Of a stretch of 64,000 nt of DNA, positions 1-10,700 are shown piece by piece; position 1 is the first letter of the stretch; each line of letters opens with the position of its first letter. The DNA comes from Diogma glabrata (Eukaryota; Arthropoda; Insecta; Diptera; Cylindrotomidae), in the NCBI GenBank assembly GCA_963693315.1, contig OY856186.1:279949491-280013490 (forward strand), written 5' to 3'. A program made the position numbers and the translations under genes. The notes beneath the pieces are model-generated. The model saw nothing but the letters and a program-made list of their open reading frames with translations. It searched no databases and was not told where the DNA came from.

Positions 1-125
1 TTACTTCTAAGGCCGCCATAATCTTGCTGTAATCACACTCTGTCGCTGATAGTGCCTGCAAAATTTCAGCAGCAGGTCCCTTCAATGCCAATGGCATAGC
101 AGGAAGCGTACCTAGCGAGATTTAT
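1..125 (-). pseudogene. Ty3/Gypsy gag fragment, cut by the window edge
   Basis: Minus-strand translation of the first ~110 bases gives a run containing PLALKGPAAEILQALS and then CDYSKIMAALE. This matches the part of Gypsy gag (Mag-type insect elements) that follows the FDG/W-type motif. The reading frame breaks just upstream, so it is decayed. It is the logical continuation of the gag remnant at 4,280-5,120 on the same strand; about 4 kb of unrelated DNA now separates the two parts. The assignment rests on motif recognition over a short stretch. Confidence 0.5.
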
Positions 126-1160
126 TTTCTTGCCTCAAGCTAGCTTCAATCCATGGGAACGATTAAGGAACCCTGCTACTTCAGCACAAATACAGAAATG
201 TACGCTATTTACGAAAAGTCACAGAAATAAATAAAAATACAAGTGAAAAAGGGAGACTCTGGCGACCCCGTTTGCGAAAGACCTACGATCAACACGTCCA
301 ACCCCCACAATCACTCTCAGACGCCCACACACTCACACTTCACACATACTAGCATTCACACACACATTCAGACGGCGAAGCAAGACACTTAAGCTCCAAG
401 ACCCGCAGCAAATATCGCAAGTGGTAGTAATTAAAATTAAGTTGTAATGCGGTCACATGAGCACTACGATATAGCCCACAAACCACTGCCATTGCTGGTA
501 CACCGCGAATCCGATCCCAGAGCACTGGAACACGTCACACGCTATATTGAAAGTCTTTATTGATGATTTTCCCTTTTTCTTTATTAATGCCATTGAAAAA
601 AAATTTATAAAACCACAAGTAAGTTCCAACCAATAATATTTCCAACTCCAAAAAAAAATATAAGTTTATTTGTAAGCTAGGCACACAAGTCCAAACCCGT
701 TTATTTCAATACCTGACGTTTACAGTTGGTCAAAGTATTATATAAAACCTGAAACATGACAAGAATTTGTTTTTTTTTTGTTGTAATACAGGCTATTTGA
801 GAATGACTTCTGATTTAATTGAAAAAAAATATAAATTCATCAATTTAGGTAATATAATAACAGAAAATGTATGTGGTATGTTAATTAGCAATATTGAGAT
901 TAGAATCATTTCCAATTCAGACCAAAGGTGTCGCGCCACACACACCGCCAACTCGCACACTCATGCAACGACTAACACGCCCCCATTCAACTACTGATAC
1001 GCCCTTTCATACACATTCACCCTTCTACGTTAAACACAAAACAAAAACTCACACAAATAAAATAAGTTGACTCACCCATGATTAAATCCTCCAGCCCTCA
1101 AAATCCTTCGGCCTTAGCCCTCCATCAGTGATGATTCATCCAACAGGCATAGTATTACGA
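126..1160. other. Non-coding, no gene recognised
   Basis: Contains two C/A-rich, G-poor patches (about 300-365 and 938-1,060) made of CACAC/ACTCAC motifs and otherwise AT-rich DNA. No open frame here has recognisable coding character. Confidence 0.5.
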
Positions 1161-1179
1161 AAAGAAATTTACAAATATT

Positions 1180-1800
1180 CCCTAAAAGGTTGAGTTGTAA
1201 TTCGGTACCAGTAGCCAGAAATTTTATACAACTGGTGTGTTGACAATACGGCAGCAATAGCAAACAAGTTGATGTAAATATTGCGTTGAAAATACGGTAG
1301 TATCAGCAAAAATTGTATATAAATAATAAGTTGCAATAGCCAAAATTTGGTAAAAATGTTGCGTTGAAAATATGGTAACAACAAAATTGGTATCAACAAA
1401 AATTGTATGTAAATGATACGTTGCAATGCGGTGATAACATCCAAAACTTAGAAAAAATGTGGCGTTGAAAAGACGGTAGTATCCGCAAAAATTGTATATA
1501 AATAATAAGTTGCGATAGCCAAAATTTGGTAAAAATGTTGCGTTGCAATAAATTCAATATAAGACAGCCATAGTAAAACTTGGATGTAAATGTTGTCTGG
1601 TGATATGTGGTATTAACGAAATCTGGATACCAATGCTAAGCTGAAACACGTCAAACATACGGTGGTCACAGCAAAAATGTTCTACAAATGTCGCGGTGAA
1701 GTATATAAAATATGTGGTAACAACCGCAAAAATTTGTTTACAACTGTTGAGTTGAAATGCGTAACACAGATGATTTGATATAAACCATTGAACGAGATTT
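1180..1800. repeat. Diverged tandem repeat, ~40-bp period
   Basis: Variants of GTTGCGTTGAAAATACGGTA and CAAAAATTGTATATAAAT recur about every 40 bases. The 1,282-1,361 and 1,462-1,541 stretches are near-identical higher-order copies 180 bp apart. Unit divergence indicates an old array. No coding signal. Confidence 0.6.
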
Positions 1801-1919
1801 TGTTCATAATGCACTGAAGGCCGATTTTATGTTACATATATATTTCACCTTGGCAACATAAAACATCTACTAAATACAAGTTCAAGGTTACGTGAATCAC
1901 GGGATCTTACTCACACATT

Positions 1920-2705
1920 AAATTTGACTCGATATGGATTTTAATTTTACAGATAAATATATTTTTTTATTCACAACACTAAGTAATCTGACTATATATG
2001 AATTCTGACTTTGTTTATAAATTAATTTTTCCCGTAACAACACTATTAACTTTGACTAGATACTGATTTTAATTTTACAGATAAATATATTTTTCTTTTT
2101 ATATTAACAGCACTATTAAATTTTGACTAGATATGGATTTTAATTTTACATATAAATATATTTGTTTGCAACCTCACTAATTAAGTTGACCAAATTTGAG
2201 TTTGTTTATAAATATACTTTCATCTTAACAACACTAATAAATTTGACTAGACATGGATTTTAATTTGGATTATCAATATATTTTAACCTTAACAACACTA
2301 TTAAATTTTGACTAGATATAGATTTTACTTTTACACATAAAATATATACTGTATCTCATCAACACAACTGAATCTGACTCGATATGGATTTTAATTTTAC
2401 ATATAAATATATTTTTTTGCAACCTCACTAATTAATTTGACTAAATATGAATTTTGAGTTTGTTTATAAATATACTTTCATCTTAACAACACTCATAAAT
2501 TTGACTAGACATGGATTTTAATTTTACACATAAAAATATTTTTTTGCAACCTCACTAATTAATTTGACTAAATATGAATTTTGAGTTTGTTTATAAATAT
2601 ATTTTCATTTTAACAACACTCATAAATTTGACTAGACATGGATTTTAATTTTACACATAAAATACACAGGATATCAACAACACGAATGGATTTGACTAGA
2701 TATTG
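1920..2705. repeat. AT-rich minisatellite, ~60-bp units in ~125-bp dimers
   Basis: Units carry TTGACTAGATATGGATTTTA followed by ATAAATATATTT and an AACAACACTA block. Two unit types alternate: one with 'CTAGACATGGATTTTAATTTTA' character, the other with 'CTAAATATGAATTTTGAGTTTG' character. The dimer spanning about 2,400-2,520 recurs at about 2,545-2,660. Diverged, non-coding. Confidence 0.7.
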
Positions 2706-4279
2706 ATTTCAATTTGATAAACATATAGGGTTTTGCCAGGTGGCACTGTAAGTTTCCATAGACAAGAATTTAATGGACTATAATTGAGTGACACTAACGA
2801 ATTTCACTATTCCTGTTCTCAATGTAATTTGAGTGAGGAGACCAGAAAATTTTATTCTCCAATTAATGATCAGGACTTGGCATTTCTCCCAAACAATAGT
2901 TTGAACGCCATGTTGTTAATCTTCTTCGCACCAATTTAATTATGCACTTCATAAAAAGGAATATAATTGAAAATAACTTACAGGCTCATAAGATCCGTTA
3001 TCAATCCCAAAAAACGTAGACCTTTCAGTCAAAGGATTCAATCTGTTTCCAAATAGTCCAATTCCTAATACCTTTTATTGTTGATTATATCCAATGTTTT
3101 TTCTCCTTCAGTTATCCACCATTTTCTCCATCCGCAAAAACATCCAAAGACAAAAATCCAATATCAATGGTTGACAATCGACTCCCCAAAATTAAAAACG
3201 TCAAACAGCAAATCACAAATCTAATAGACTACGAGACGTCAACTACACTAATCAAAATGTAATAGAATAAGAGAATGAAAAAGTTACAGTGGCTCATTAT
3301 ATAGCCAAAATTTTCAGTATCGAAAAAACTCGAATACAGGGTTTTAGATGTAAGACAATTAATTTACATCAAGTATTCCATTGTTAGGAACTTTTATAGT
3401 TATACAAAACTGTTTGTTATTTGATATTATTGCACAAAAATAATTTTGCGATACAAATCATTTCCGATACATTAATAACATTTAACATTGAATTTAAAAT
3501 GAATTAAATGCAAGTTCAATCGATGTTATGGTGTTTAGGTATTACAAAACTACAATCTACCATAGCAGTACAGTGAAGTTCAGTTCCATAACGGAAAGAT
3601 TGTTTGAAGTAAAATATTCATACAAAGATAAATCGAATGTTTAACAAAGCAAGATAGTAATTCTTTGTATGTTGACGATTGGACAAATACGCACAGCTGT
3701 TATGAGGTTTGAAAACTTTGTCGTTTAATAGCGGTTAGTATAGGGAGAATCCAAATTCAAATAGTATAGTGAAATTAATCGGATAGAAACGCAGTGTGAG
3801 TCCATTTTAGCGGGTTGTAAAATTAAATTTTAATGTTTATATAGATAATATTTAAGGAAAATTTTACATTCATGCAATTTTCGATTAAAATTTAAGTTTA
3901 CCATAAGTAGTGAAAATTTTTAATTAATTACAATTTAAAATTAGTGCAATTAGTTCAATTCTTTTCAAATGTGTCTGTCCAGCTAACGAAAATTTAGTTA
4001 AATGTTAAGAAAAATAAAAAACTATGGGTTACGGGGACTATAAAAAAATATGACTATTGATGGTGAATGGATGAGAAACTATTACGGCTGTACCAGTTAA
4101 TAAAAAAAATGACAACTAATGAATCTGAGACTATACGAAAAATGTGTCTGTTAATGATGGACAAAAAAAAACTATTACAAGCCACTTATGGTAATCACAA
4201 ATGACAACCAAAGAATCAGAGAATATAATACACTGTGTTCAAGCATTCTTCCAGGCTATCCATTACAATTTGCTTTTTG
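2706..4279. other. AT-rich non-coding stretch
   Basis: No open frame, RNA gene or clear repeat was recognised. It lies between the two halves of the Gypsy gag, so some of it is insertion material. 4,080-4,250 shows an imperfect repeat of an AATGACAACTAATGAATCTGAG-like segment. Confidence 0.4.
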
Positions 4280-5120
4280 CTGGTGATCAACCCCAGTTGT
4301 TGCGATCTCAAATTGCATCTTAAATATCTGATACGATGTAGATCCATCAAATGCGGGTGTTTTCACTCTAGCTGGGGCTGAAGTAGTTGATGGATTGATC
4401 ATGTTACCGGACTTCCCTTGTGCTATTTCATGACGTTATTCACTTGAAAGTTTGCGTAATTTCTCTTCATGTTCTTCGGTAACTTTCCGCAGCTCCTTTT
4501 CCATGTTGTTGATTTTAACCTCCGCACTGGATATACGTGACTCGATTACTTCACGTAGTTTTTGTTGGTCTAATTTTTGTTCCGCTGCCAGTTTCTCTTG
4601 TCGGGCTTTTTGTTTTGCTGCCAGTTTCTCTTGTCGGGCCATCAGATTGTTTCCAGCCGCCAAATTCTGTAACTGTGAAGCGGTGAAGTGATAAGTTTTT
4701 CAATGAAAAGAAACGAGGAAATTTTTAACACTTCACCGCTTCACAGTTACAAAATTCGGCTGCTTGTTTGGCGATCATATCAGCAAATTGTTGTTGCTCT
4801 ACTTTTTGTTCTGCTGCCAGTTTTTCTTGTCGGGCCATCATATCAGCAAGTTGTTGTTGTTGCTCTACTTTTTGTTGTTGTTGCTGTGCCATCATTTCTT
4901 TCATCAACACCATCATCGGATCAATTGCTGGGGCATTCTGAACTGGAGCTTCCTCCGGCTCTATTTCTATAACCTCTGTGTTTTGCCCTGCTTCTTCTAA
5001 AACTTTACGCAGCCGGAATGCAAGTTCTGCCTTCGTTCCATGGATTAGAGCATTCCTTTTCTTCAACTCATCCTTCAGCTGGGTCTGGCTGAGATCACTA
5101 ATATTTACTGTCCTGACCAT
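4280..5120 (-). pseudogene. gag: Ty3/Gypsy gag N-terminal part (SAP domain, Q-rich coiled coil), decayed
   Basis: The start was chosen at the ATG at 5,118-5,120, just after the primer-binding site. The protein opens with a SAP-type nucleic-acid-binding motif (about residues 5-40; LSQTQLKDELKKRN, GTKAELAFRLRKVL). A Q/K/E-rich coiled coil with QQQQ and RQEKLAAEQK repeats follows. Further on, a second frame encodes coiled coil, and a third encodes RVKTPAFDGSTSYQIFKMQF, the conserved gag entry motif of Mag-like insect Gypsy elements. Frameshifts, a MITE at 4,668-4,751 and the loss of everything downstream make it a pseudogene. Gag would form the retrotransposon particle; no pol is seen adjacent. 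Confidence 0.75.
4668..4751. mobile_element. 84-bp hairpin MITE with 23-bp perfect terminal inverted repeats
   Basis: The terminal inverted repeats are 4,668-4,690 and 4,729-4,751, perfectly complementary, starting TGTAACTGTGAAG. The 38-bp loop is non-coding. A 6-bp direct duplication AAATTC flanks it (4,662-4,667 and 4,752-4,757). It interrupts the gag coiled-coil region and introduces a stop codon. The 6-bp duplication fits only a few superfamilies, and no autonomous partner is visible here. Confidence 0.75.
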
Positions 5121-5130
5121 TGTTTCAATA

Positions 5131-5148
5131 ATCCCACTTCTGACACCA
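5131..5148 (-). promoter_or_regulatory. Gypsy primer-binding site
   Basis: On the minus strand this reads TGGTGTCAGAAGTGGGAT, the primer-site signature of Mag-like insect Gypsy elements. It lies one base after the TTACA end of the presumed LTR and 11 bases before the gag ATG. Confidence 0.6.
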
Positions 5149-5149
5149 C

Positions 5150-5460
5150 TGTAACGACTCTTTGTTGGTTCTTTTCGATTATTGAGCAAATACGACAGTA
5201 AAAAGACGGATCTTTGGTTAACACAATCTCAAACTTTATTTGTCAACAAATTACAGCAGCTTCCGTTTTTCCTTACAATAAATTCCAGGGTCTCCAATTT
5301 ATGTACGATAAACTTCACCGCTTTTCCACAATTTGAATCAATAATATTCGGAATCGTAAAATCTGTATTTACTATTCCACTAAGTTCAAATTCTTTTACT
5401 ATTAGTGCCCAGGCTCAAGTACCACCGATTATTCCTTATACTTGCGAATATTTGTAAAAC
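5150..5460 (-). repeat. Presumed 5' LTR of the Gypsy element
   Basis: On the minus strand the segment ends ...GTTACA directly before the primer-binding site and contains AATAAAG near 5,240. A plausible TGTTTTAC start is at 5,453-5,460, giving about 310 bp, normal for short Mag-type LTRs. The partner LTR is not in the window, so the outer boundary is inferred. Confidence 0.45.
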
Positions 5461-5640
5461 ACTTTTAATTGCAAAATTAAAACTGACTATCTGATATTTT
5501 GTTTGCTTATTTATATCGAAAAATAAATAAATAGAAACTTCTATAATCCACTAGAAATCAATACTACGTAGTCCGTACATCTTGAATAGGCCGGGAAACT
5601 TTTCGGGTCGAAAAACCGTTTTCGTCTCAATTAAAAAAAA

Positions 5641-7316
5641 ATATGAAGGGACTGAAATCTCAAGGCTATGAGATATCAAGACTTCGGTTTTGGTTAAGGA
5701 TTTTTATATAGTTTTCGGCATACAACTTTTATGAGGACATTGTTTTTAGTTATCGGCAGCGATGTATATCAAACATAAAGCTCTTTGTTACAAGTATTTT
5801 TTATCTTTGTTTAGAAATTTATTACAAAACTAACACGAAATATCAATACGTTGAAAATTATAACAGATCATAAATTAACATAATTTAGTGAAAAGATGAC
5901 TCAAAAACCTCTCCATTCAGCGTTTCGAGAAAATATTACAAAACCACAAATTCATATTTCTTTCAAAATTCCAATTATATTGGAAAAATTAAATAAAAAC
6001 AAACTTTTTTAAAATTCTAAAAATATTCCAAAAATTAGAATAAAATCAAACTTTTTCTATATTCTAATAATATTCCGAAAATTCATACAAAAGTCAAAAA
6101 TTCAAATTTCTTCTAAAATTCTAAAAATATTCCAAAAATTCTTACAAAATCAAAAATTGAAACTTATTTTCAAAATTCTAAAAATATATATATAACATTT
6201 ACAAATTCAAAAATTCCATTTCAAAAATTCCAATATAACATTTTCAAAAATTTCCATGTCCAATTTCATGTAAAATTACATTTAAGTCATACAAACAGCT
6301 AAATTTTTTTTTTTTCAAAAAATTGGCTAAGAAAATCAAAATCTTTCTTTTGACACACTTGACAACATTTTTTTGACAAACTTATTATGCAATAAAATCT
6401 CAATAATAATAATTTCATGTTCATTACATTTCATTTCATACAAATAACTAATTTTATTTTTTTCTAAAAAAATAATGAGGATCATTCTTGTCATCGACAC
6501 ATCGACAAAGTTATAACGCCATAAATAAAATTTCATGTCATACAAATAATTAATTTTATTCTTTTCCAAAAATTGGGTAAAAATAAATTAAAATCTTTTT
6601 TTTGAAACACTTTTTGACAAACTTATAATGCAATAATCTAACATCAAGAATTCTCCACATTCCATTTACTACTCATTTTCTCTTGAAATGAATATTTTTT
6701 AAACAAAGCCTATGTAAATTTTCTTGTTTTGACACACCTAACGATTTCTTTACACATTTCATGTGTCATATTTAATGTTCAATTACATTTCATGTCATCC
6801 AAATAATTACTTTTATGTTTTATATATTTCTAGTCGAAAACCGAAGAAATGTTTCCCATAATATGTTTCTCAAAAATTGGGAAACAAAATATATGAAAAT
6901 CAATCTTTTGACACACTTAACGATTTTTTTTTTGACATACTTTTAAAACAATAATCAAGGTCTTACATACGCATGTCAATCATCCAGATTTCTCCAGATT
7001 CAAGTTTACTACTCATTATCACTGAAAATAAACGTTTTTTAAGCCAAAAATATAAAAATTTGCTATTTTTGACACACTTATTGATTTTTTTGACACACTT
7101 CCGGTACAGTTATCAAACACATCGTCCTTTTGGACCTGCCCATTGAGTAAATCCATTTTTAGAAAAAGATTTTGAAATCCCTTCAGCGGTTTTCTAGATA
7201 TCGTAGGTAATGACTCAGTAGGTCCTAAAACGTCGAGAAATGCCAAAAAAAATGGGGGTAAGAATTTCACTTTTGGCTCATGAATTCAATACTTTGGTTT
7301 TTTTAAAAACCGAAGT
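5641..7316. mobile_element. Non-autonomous dispersed repeat, copy 1
   Basis: Shares its full layout with 51,119-52,515. Both have a start hairpin (ATCTCA...TGAGAT), then ACTTCGGT, an AT-rich block of ~60-bp repeats (AAAATTCTAAAAATATTCC...), TTTTTGACACACTT motifs, a GTAGGTCCTAAAACGTCGA block and a terminal hairpin. Here ACTTCGGTTTT at 5,681 is the inverted match of AAAACCGAAGT ending at 7,316. No coding capacity. The end structure suggests a DNA transposon derivative; superfamily unknown. Confidence 0.65.
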
Positions 7317-8010
7317 AATAGGTTGCTTTCATTTAAAAAATGTATTTTAATGTTTGAAAATGTATTGAGTATTGGTATCGAGTTTGTTTTAATTTTTTAG
7401 AATAACAAATTTTTCGGCATTTGTTACAAAAACTTTTGCGTGCAGCGTGCTTCTAATTCGTATGGCTTTTCCAAAAATTATGTAATTTCTGTCCTGGCTT
7501 TCGTTCGTCCAGTAAATGAGAATGAATTATTGAGATTTTTAGCTAAAAATGCAATATGAACTCGGACTAATAAAAGTTTGAAAAATTGATAGCATAATTG
7601 ATGCATGATGGTGAAGTTCTGATAGTCAAATAATAACCGTAATTAATAAGTCGTGGCGTAATTAATATTACGTGGCGTAATTAATAAGTCTATCTGTTGT
7701 CAAAGGATCTCGTCACATGATCCGAATCACGACACTGAAATATAAGGTTCAACTTTTCTTATAGTTACTTGAGTTTAATTCCTTACAACAATTTCTAATT
7801 AAATCGGTAAAGAAGAAAAAATTTGCTGTTGTTGGGTAGCTAATTTACTCCGCATAAGTGACTTATTTTGAGGTAGAAAAACTTAAAGAAAAATATTAAA
7901 ATATCGTTTATGGTTACTAAGAAACCGCATGAGTGGCAAGTGAGAAGTCAGAAATGCCATTTTCTTTAGCATTATGACATCATTTTATACCTAATTCTAC
8001 AATAATAATA
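7317..8010. other. Non-coding, no feature recognised
   Basis: AT-rich with no convincing frame or repeat apart from a short duplicated GTGGCGTAATTAATA motif near 7,650-7,690. Confidence 0.4.
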
Positions 8011-8480
8011 ATAGTCACCAACCACATATTTTATACTTCGTGAGGTGCCATTTTCCTCGCATTTTTGTTCGACAAACTCCGAAAAGTGCCAATTGCCCGG
8101 GATCTTGTAAATTTACTACGACAATTTTGTTTTTTTAATTATGAGGGGTGGAAATTTGTTTTAGAAAACGAGAATAACCTTGTTTGACAAAAATGTGTCT
8201 GCTATTGTCGAGTCCGACAATAGGAGATACATATTTGTCGGACAAGGCTACCGTCGTTTTCTTAAACAAATTTCCACCCTCCATTAATAAGAAACAAAAT
8301 TGTGGTAGTAAATTTACAAGATCCATGTGAATCGGAAGTTTTCGGAGTATGCCGAACGAAAAAGCGGCCGAATTGAGGAAAATGGCAAATTAAAAGTTTT
8401 CAGACTCGTCCAGGACAAGTGCCTGACGAAATATAAAATATGTGGTAATCATCAAATGTAAGGCATGAGGGCCAGGTGGG
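8011..8480. mobile_element. Foldback element, copy 1
   Basis: Nearly the whole segment is an inverted repeat. ACCACATATTTTATACTTCGT on the left pairs with ACGAAATATAAAATATGTGGT on the right, and the arms meet around GTCGAGTCCGACAATAG near 8,210. A second, longer copy is at 36,596-37,158, with shared inner-arm motifs such as GATCTTGTAAATTT and CGGCCGAATTG-like sequence. No coding capacity; a long-armed MITE. Confidence 0.75.
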
Positions 8481-9175
8481 TGTAATAAAAATAAGCCATA
8501 ATGAATTTTTACGAAATAATTTTCTGAATTTTTATATTTTTTAATGAATTGTGATACCTTTAATTAATATGGACGTTATATTTGAGTAACTTGCTTTTCA
8601 ATAAATTGAATATGTGTGCAATTTTGAAAGAATGACAGTCCATGCACCCTAACCTAACCTAACACCATATTAAACTAAAAATGGAAATAAATATTCATTT
8701 GTTATAGAAATTGATCGAAAAAATGATGAAGATTTTTTTAGTTTACTTTTAGGATTTTTAGAATGAGATTAGAATTTTTAGTCGGACGAAAACTAAATAT
8801 CTCAAGATATCTCACTAAATATCTAAATATCTCAAGAAAACGAGGATTTCTAAAATTGACATATTTTATTTAGAGTAAAAACTATTTTGATACAACTATA
8901 TTAAAAAAAAAAAATTAAAATTTAATTGTACTTCTAGTGTCTATCTTTAAAAAAGTTTTTTTAATATTTTAATTTAAAAATTAATGAAAAAAACAGTTAA
9001 TTTTTTCAAAAGATTAACTAATTACCTATCAAAAAAAGTTATAAATTTGGTGCAGCCATTCTTGAGCATAATTTAATTCCAAACTTCCAACGGATTGGTA
9101 ATATTTTCATTGCCCCGCCCCGTATGCTTACACTAAGCATTTTAAAAAAAAGTTCTAAAATAAGTTGTATTTTTA
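8481..9175. other. AT-rich non-coding stretch
   Basis: No coding signal. A three-unit CCTAA run sits near 8,646-8,661. Around 8,805-8,840 the phrase ATATCTCAAGATATCTC repeats. Nothing else recognised. Confidence 0.4.
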
Positions 9176-10700
9176 GGGTTCCGTTTTTTATACGGAACAC
9201 TATTGGTGAGAGTAAAACGTGTTTTTCACATTATTTTGATTACCTCGATTAATATAAATCCAATGAACTTGAAATTTGGCATGCGTATAAAACTAATCTG
9301 TTCACACAAGATGAGGGGTTGAAAAAAAACAAAATGGACTTCGCTTGGTTAACAGGGTTACGATGTAAGGCCTTTGAGAAAATACATTTTTATATCGAGT
9401 CAAAAAGGGTATCATATGAAAGGGTTTCACTTCAGTATTTCTAAAAAATATATTTTGGAATTTTACACCCTACCTTTTTTTGTGTAAATCTAAATAATAG
9501 CGTTTTCTCTATGTTTCCTTTCCTTGATTAGCTCCGAGCCTAAGCAATCGAAAACCTTAAAAAGTATTTTGAATGATAGAAAAATTAGTAAGTTTTTAAA
9601 GAAAAATATAGTGAAGTACCACATACTAATAATTATACTTATTAAGGGGGTGGATATGAGAAGGGGTAAAAACATCATTTAAAACCCGGTCAAGTGTGGT
9701 GTCATTTGAAAGAGCACCAAAATTAAGAAATATTACAATTTTTTTTAGAATTTTGCGATGTACCGTTTTTGAATTATTCTAAAAAAAGTGCAACAAAAAG
9801 TTGGTCCCCCCCCCTATACGTTTCTTCGTTGATTGACAGAAAAATTTGAAAAAATTCATAGATATAGGAAATTTGATAAACCCTTAACGAAAAATATAAC
9901 GAAGCTTCAAGTGATTTTATTTCTATGTGTTTAGGGGATGGGAGTGGGGAAGAGTGAAAAGAAGGTTTTTTGACCCGGTCAAGTGGGGTGTCATTTGACA
10001 GAGCACCAAAATTAAGAAACATTACAATTTTTTTTAGAATTTTGCGATGTACCGTTTTTGAATTATTCTCAAAAAAGTGTAACAAAAAGTTGGTACCCTC
10101 CCTATACGTTTCTTCGTTGATTGACAGAAAAATTTGAAAAAAATCATAGAGATAGGAAATAAGATAAACCCTTAAAGAAAAATATAGCGAAGCCTCAAGT
10201 GATTTAATTTCTATGTGTTTAGGGGATGGGAGTGGGGAAGGGTGAAAAAAAGGTTTTTTGACCCGGTCAAGTGGGATGTCATTTGAAAGAGCACCAAAAT
10301 TAAGAAAAATAACAATTTATTTTAGAATTTTGCGATGCATCGTTTTTAAATTATCGTCGAAAAAGTGCAACAAAAAGTTGGTCCCCCCTATACGTTTCTT
10401 CATTGATTGGCAGAAAAATTTGAAAAAATTCATAGAGAGGAAATTTGATAAACCCTCAACGAAAAATACAGCGAAGCCTCAAGTGATTTTATTTCTATGT
10501 ATTTAGGGGATGGGAGTGGAAAAGGGTGAAAAATAGGTTTTTTGGGTCGCATGAGTGGGGTATCATTTAAAAAAACACCAAAATTAAGAAAAATTACAAT
10601 TTTTTTTAGAATTTTGCGATGCACCGTTTTTGAATTATTGTCAAAAAAGTCCTATTTTTAGTGTTAACACCACCCAAACCCTAAATTTCGTCGTTGATTA
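9176..10700. repeat. ~288-bp tandem repeats with a hairpin at one end
   Basis: Begins with GGTTCCG...CGGAAC (9,177-9,206). Units start at 9,685, 9,974, 10,262 and about 10,543 at CCCGGTCAAGTG, giving spacings of 289, 288 and ~281. A more diverged unit precedes them. Each carries GTCATTTGAAAGAGCACC, AGAATTTTGCGATG and a CCTATACGTTTCTTCGTTG block. Short frames inside are by-products of the array. Likely internal repeats of a non-autonomous transposon; the far end was not located. Confidence 0.75.

Noticed and set aside
248..275. TGGCGACCCCGTTTGCG resembles a retrotransposon primer site
   Set aside because: It is on the opposite strand from the nearby gag fragment and no LTR boundary precedes it.
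767..997. 76-codon plus-strand frame
   Set aside because: Low-complexity N-terminus from a T run and a CAC/ACA-rich tail; no motif, no splice or promoter signals.
8643..8662. CCTAACCTAACCTAAC, the insect telomere motif
   Set aside because: Only about three units; such short runs are common by chance in insect genomes.
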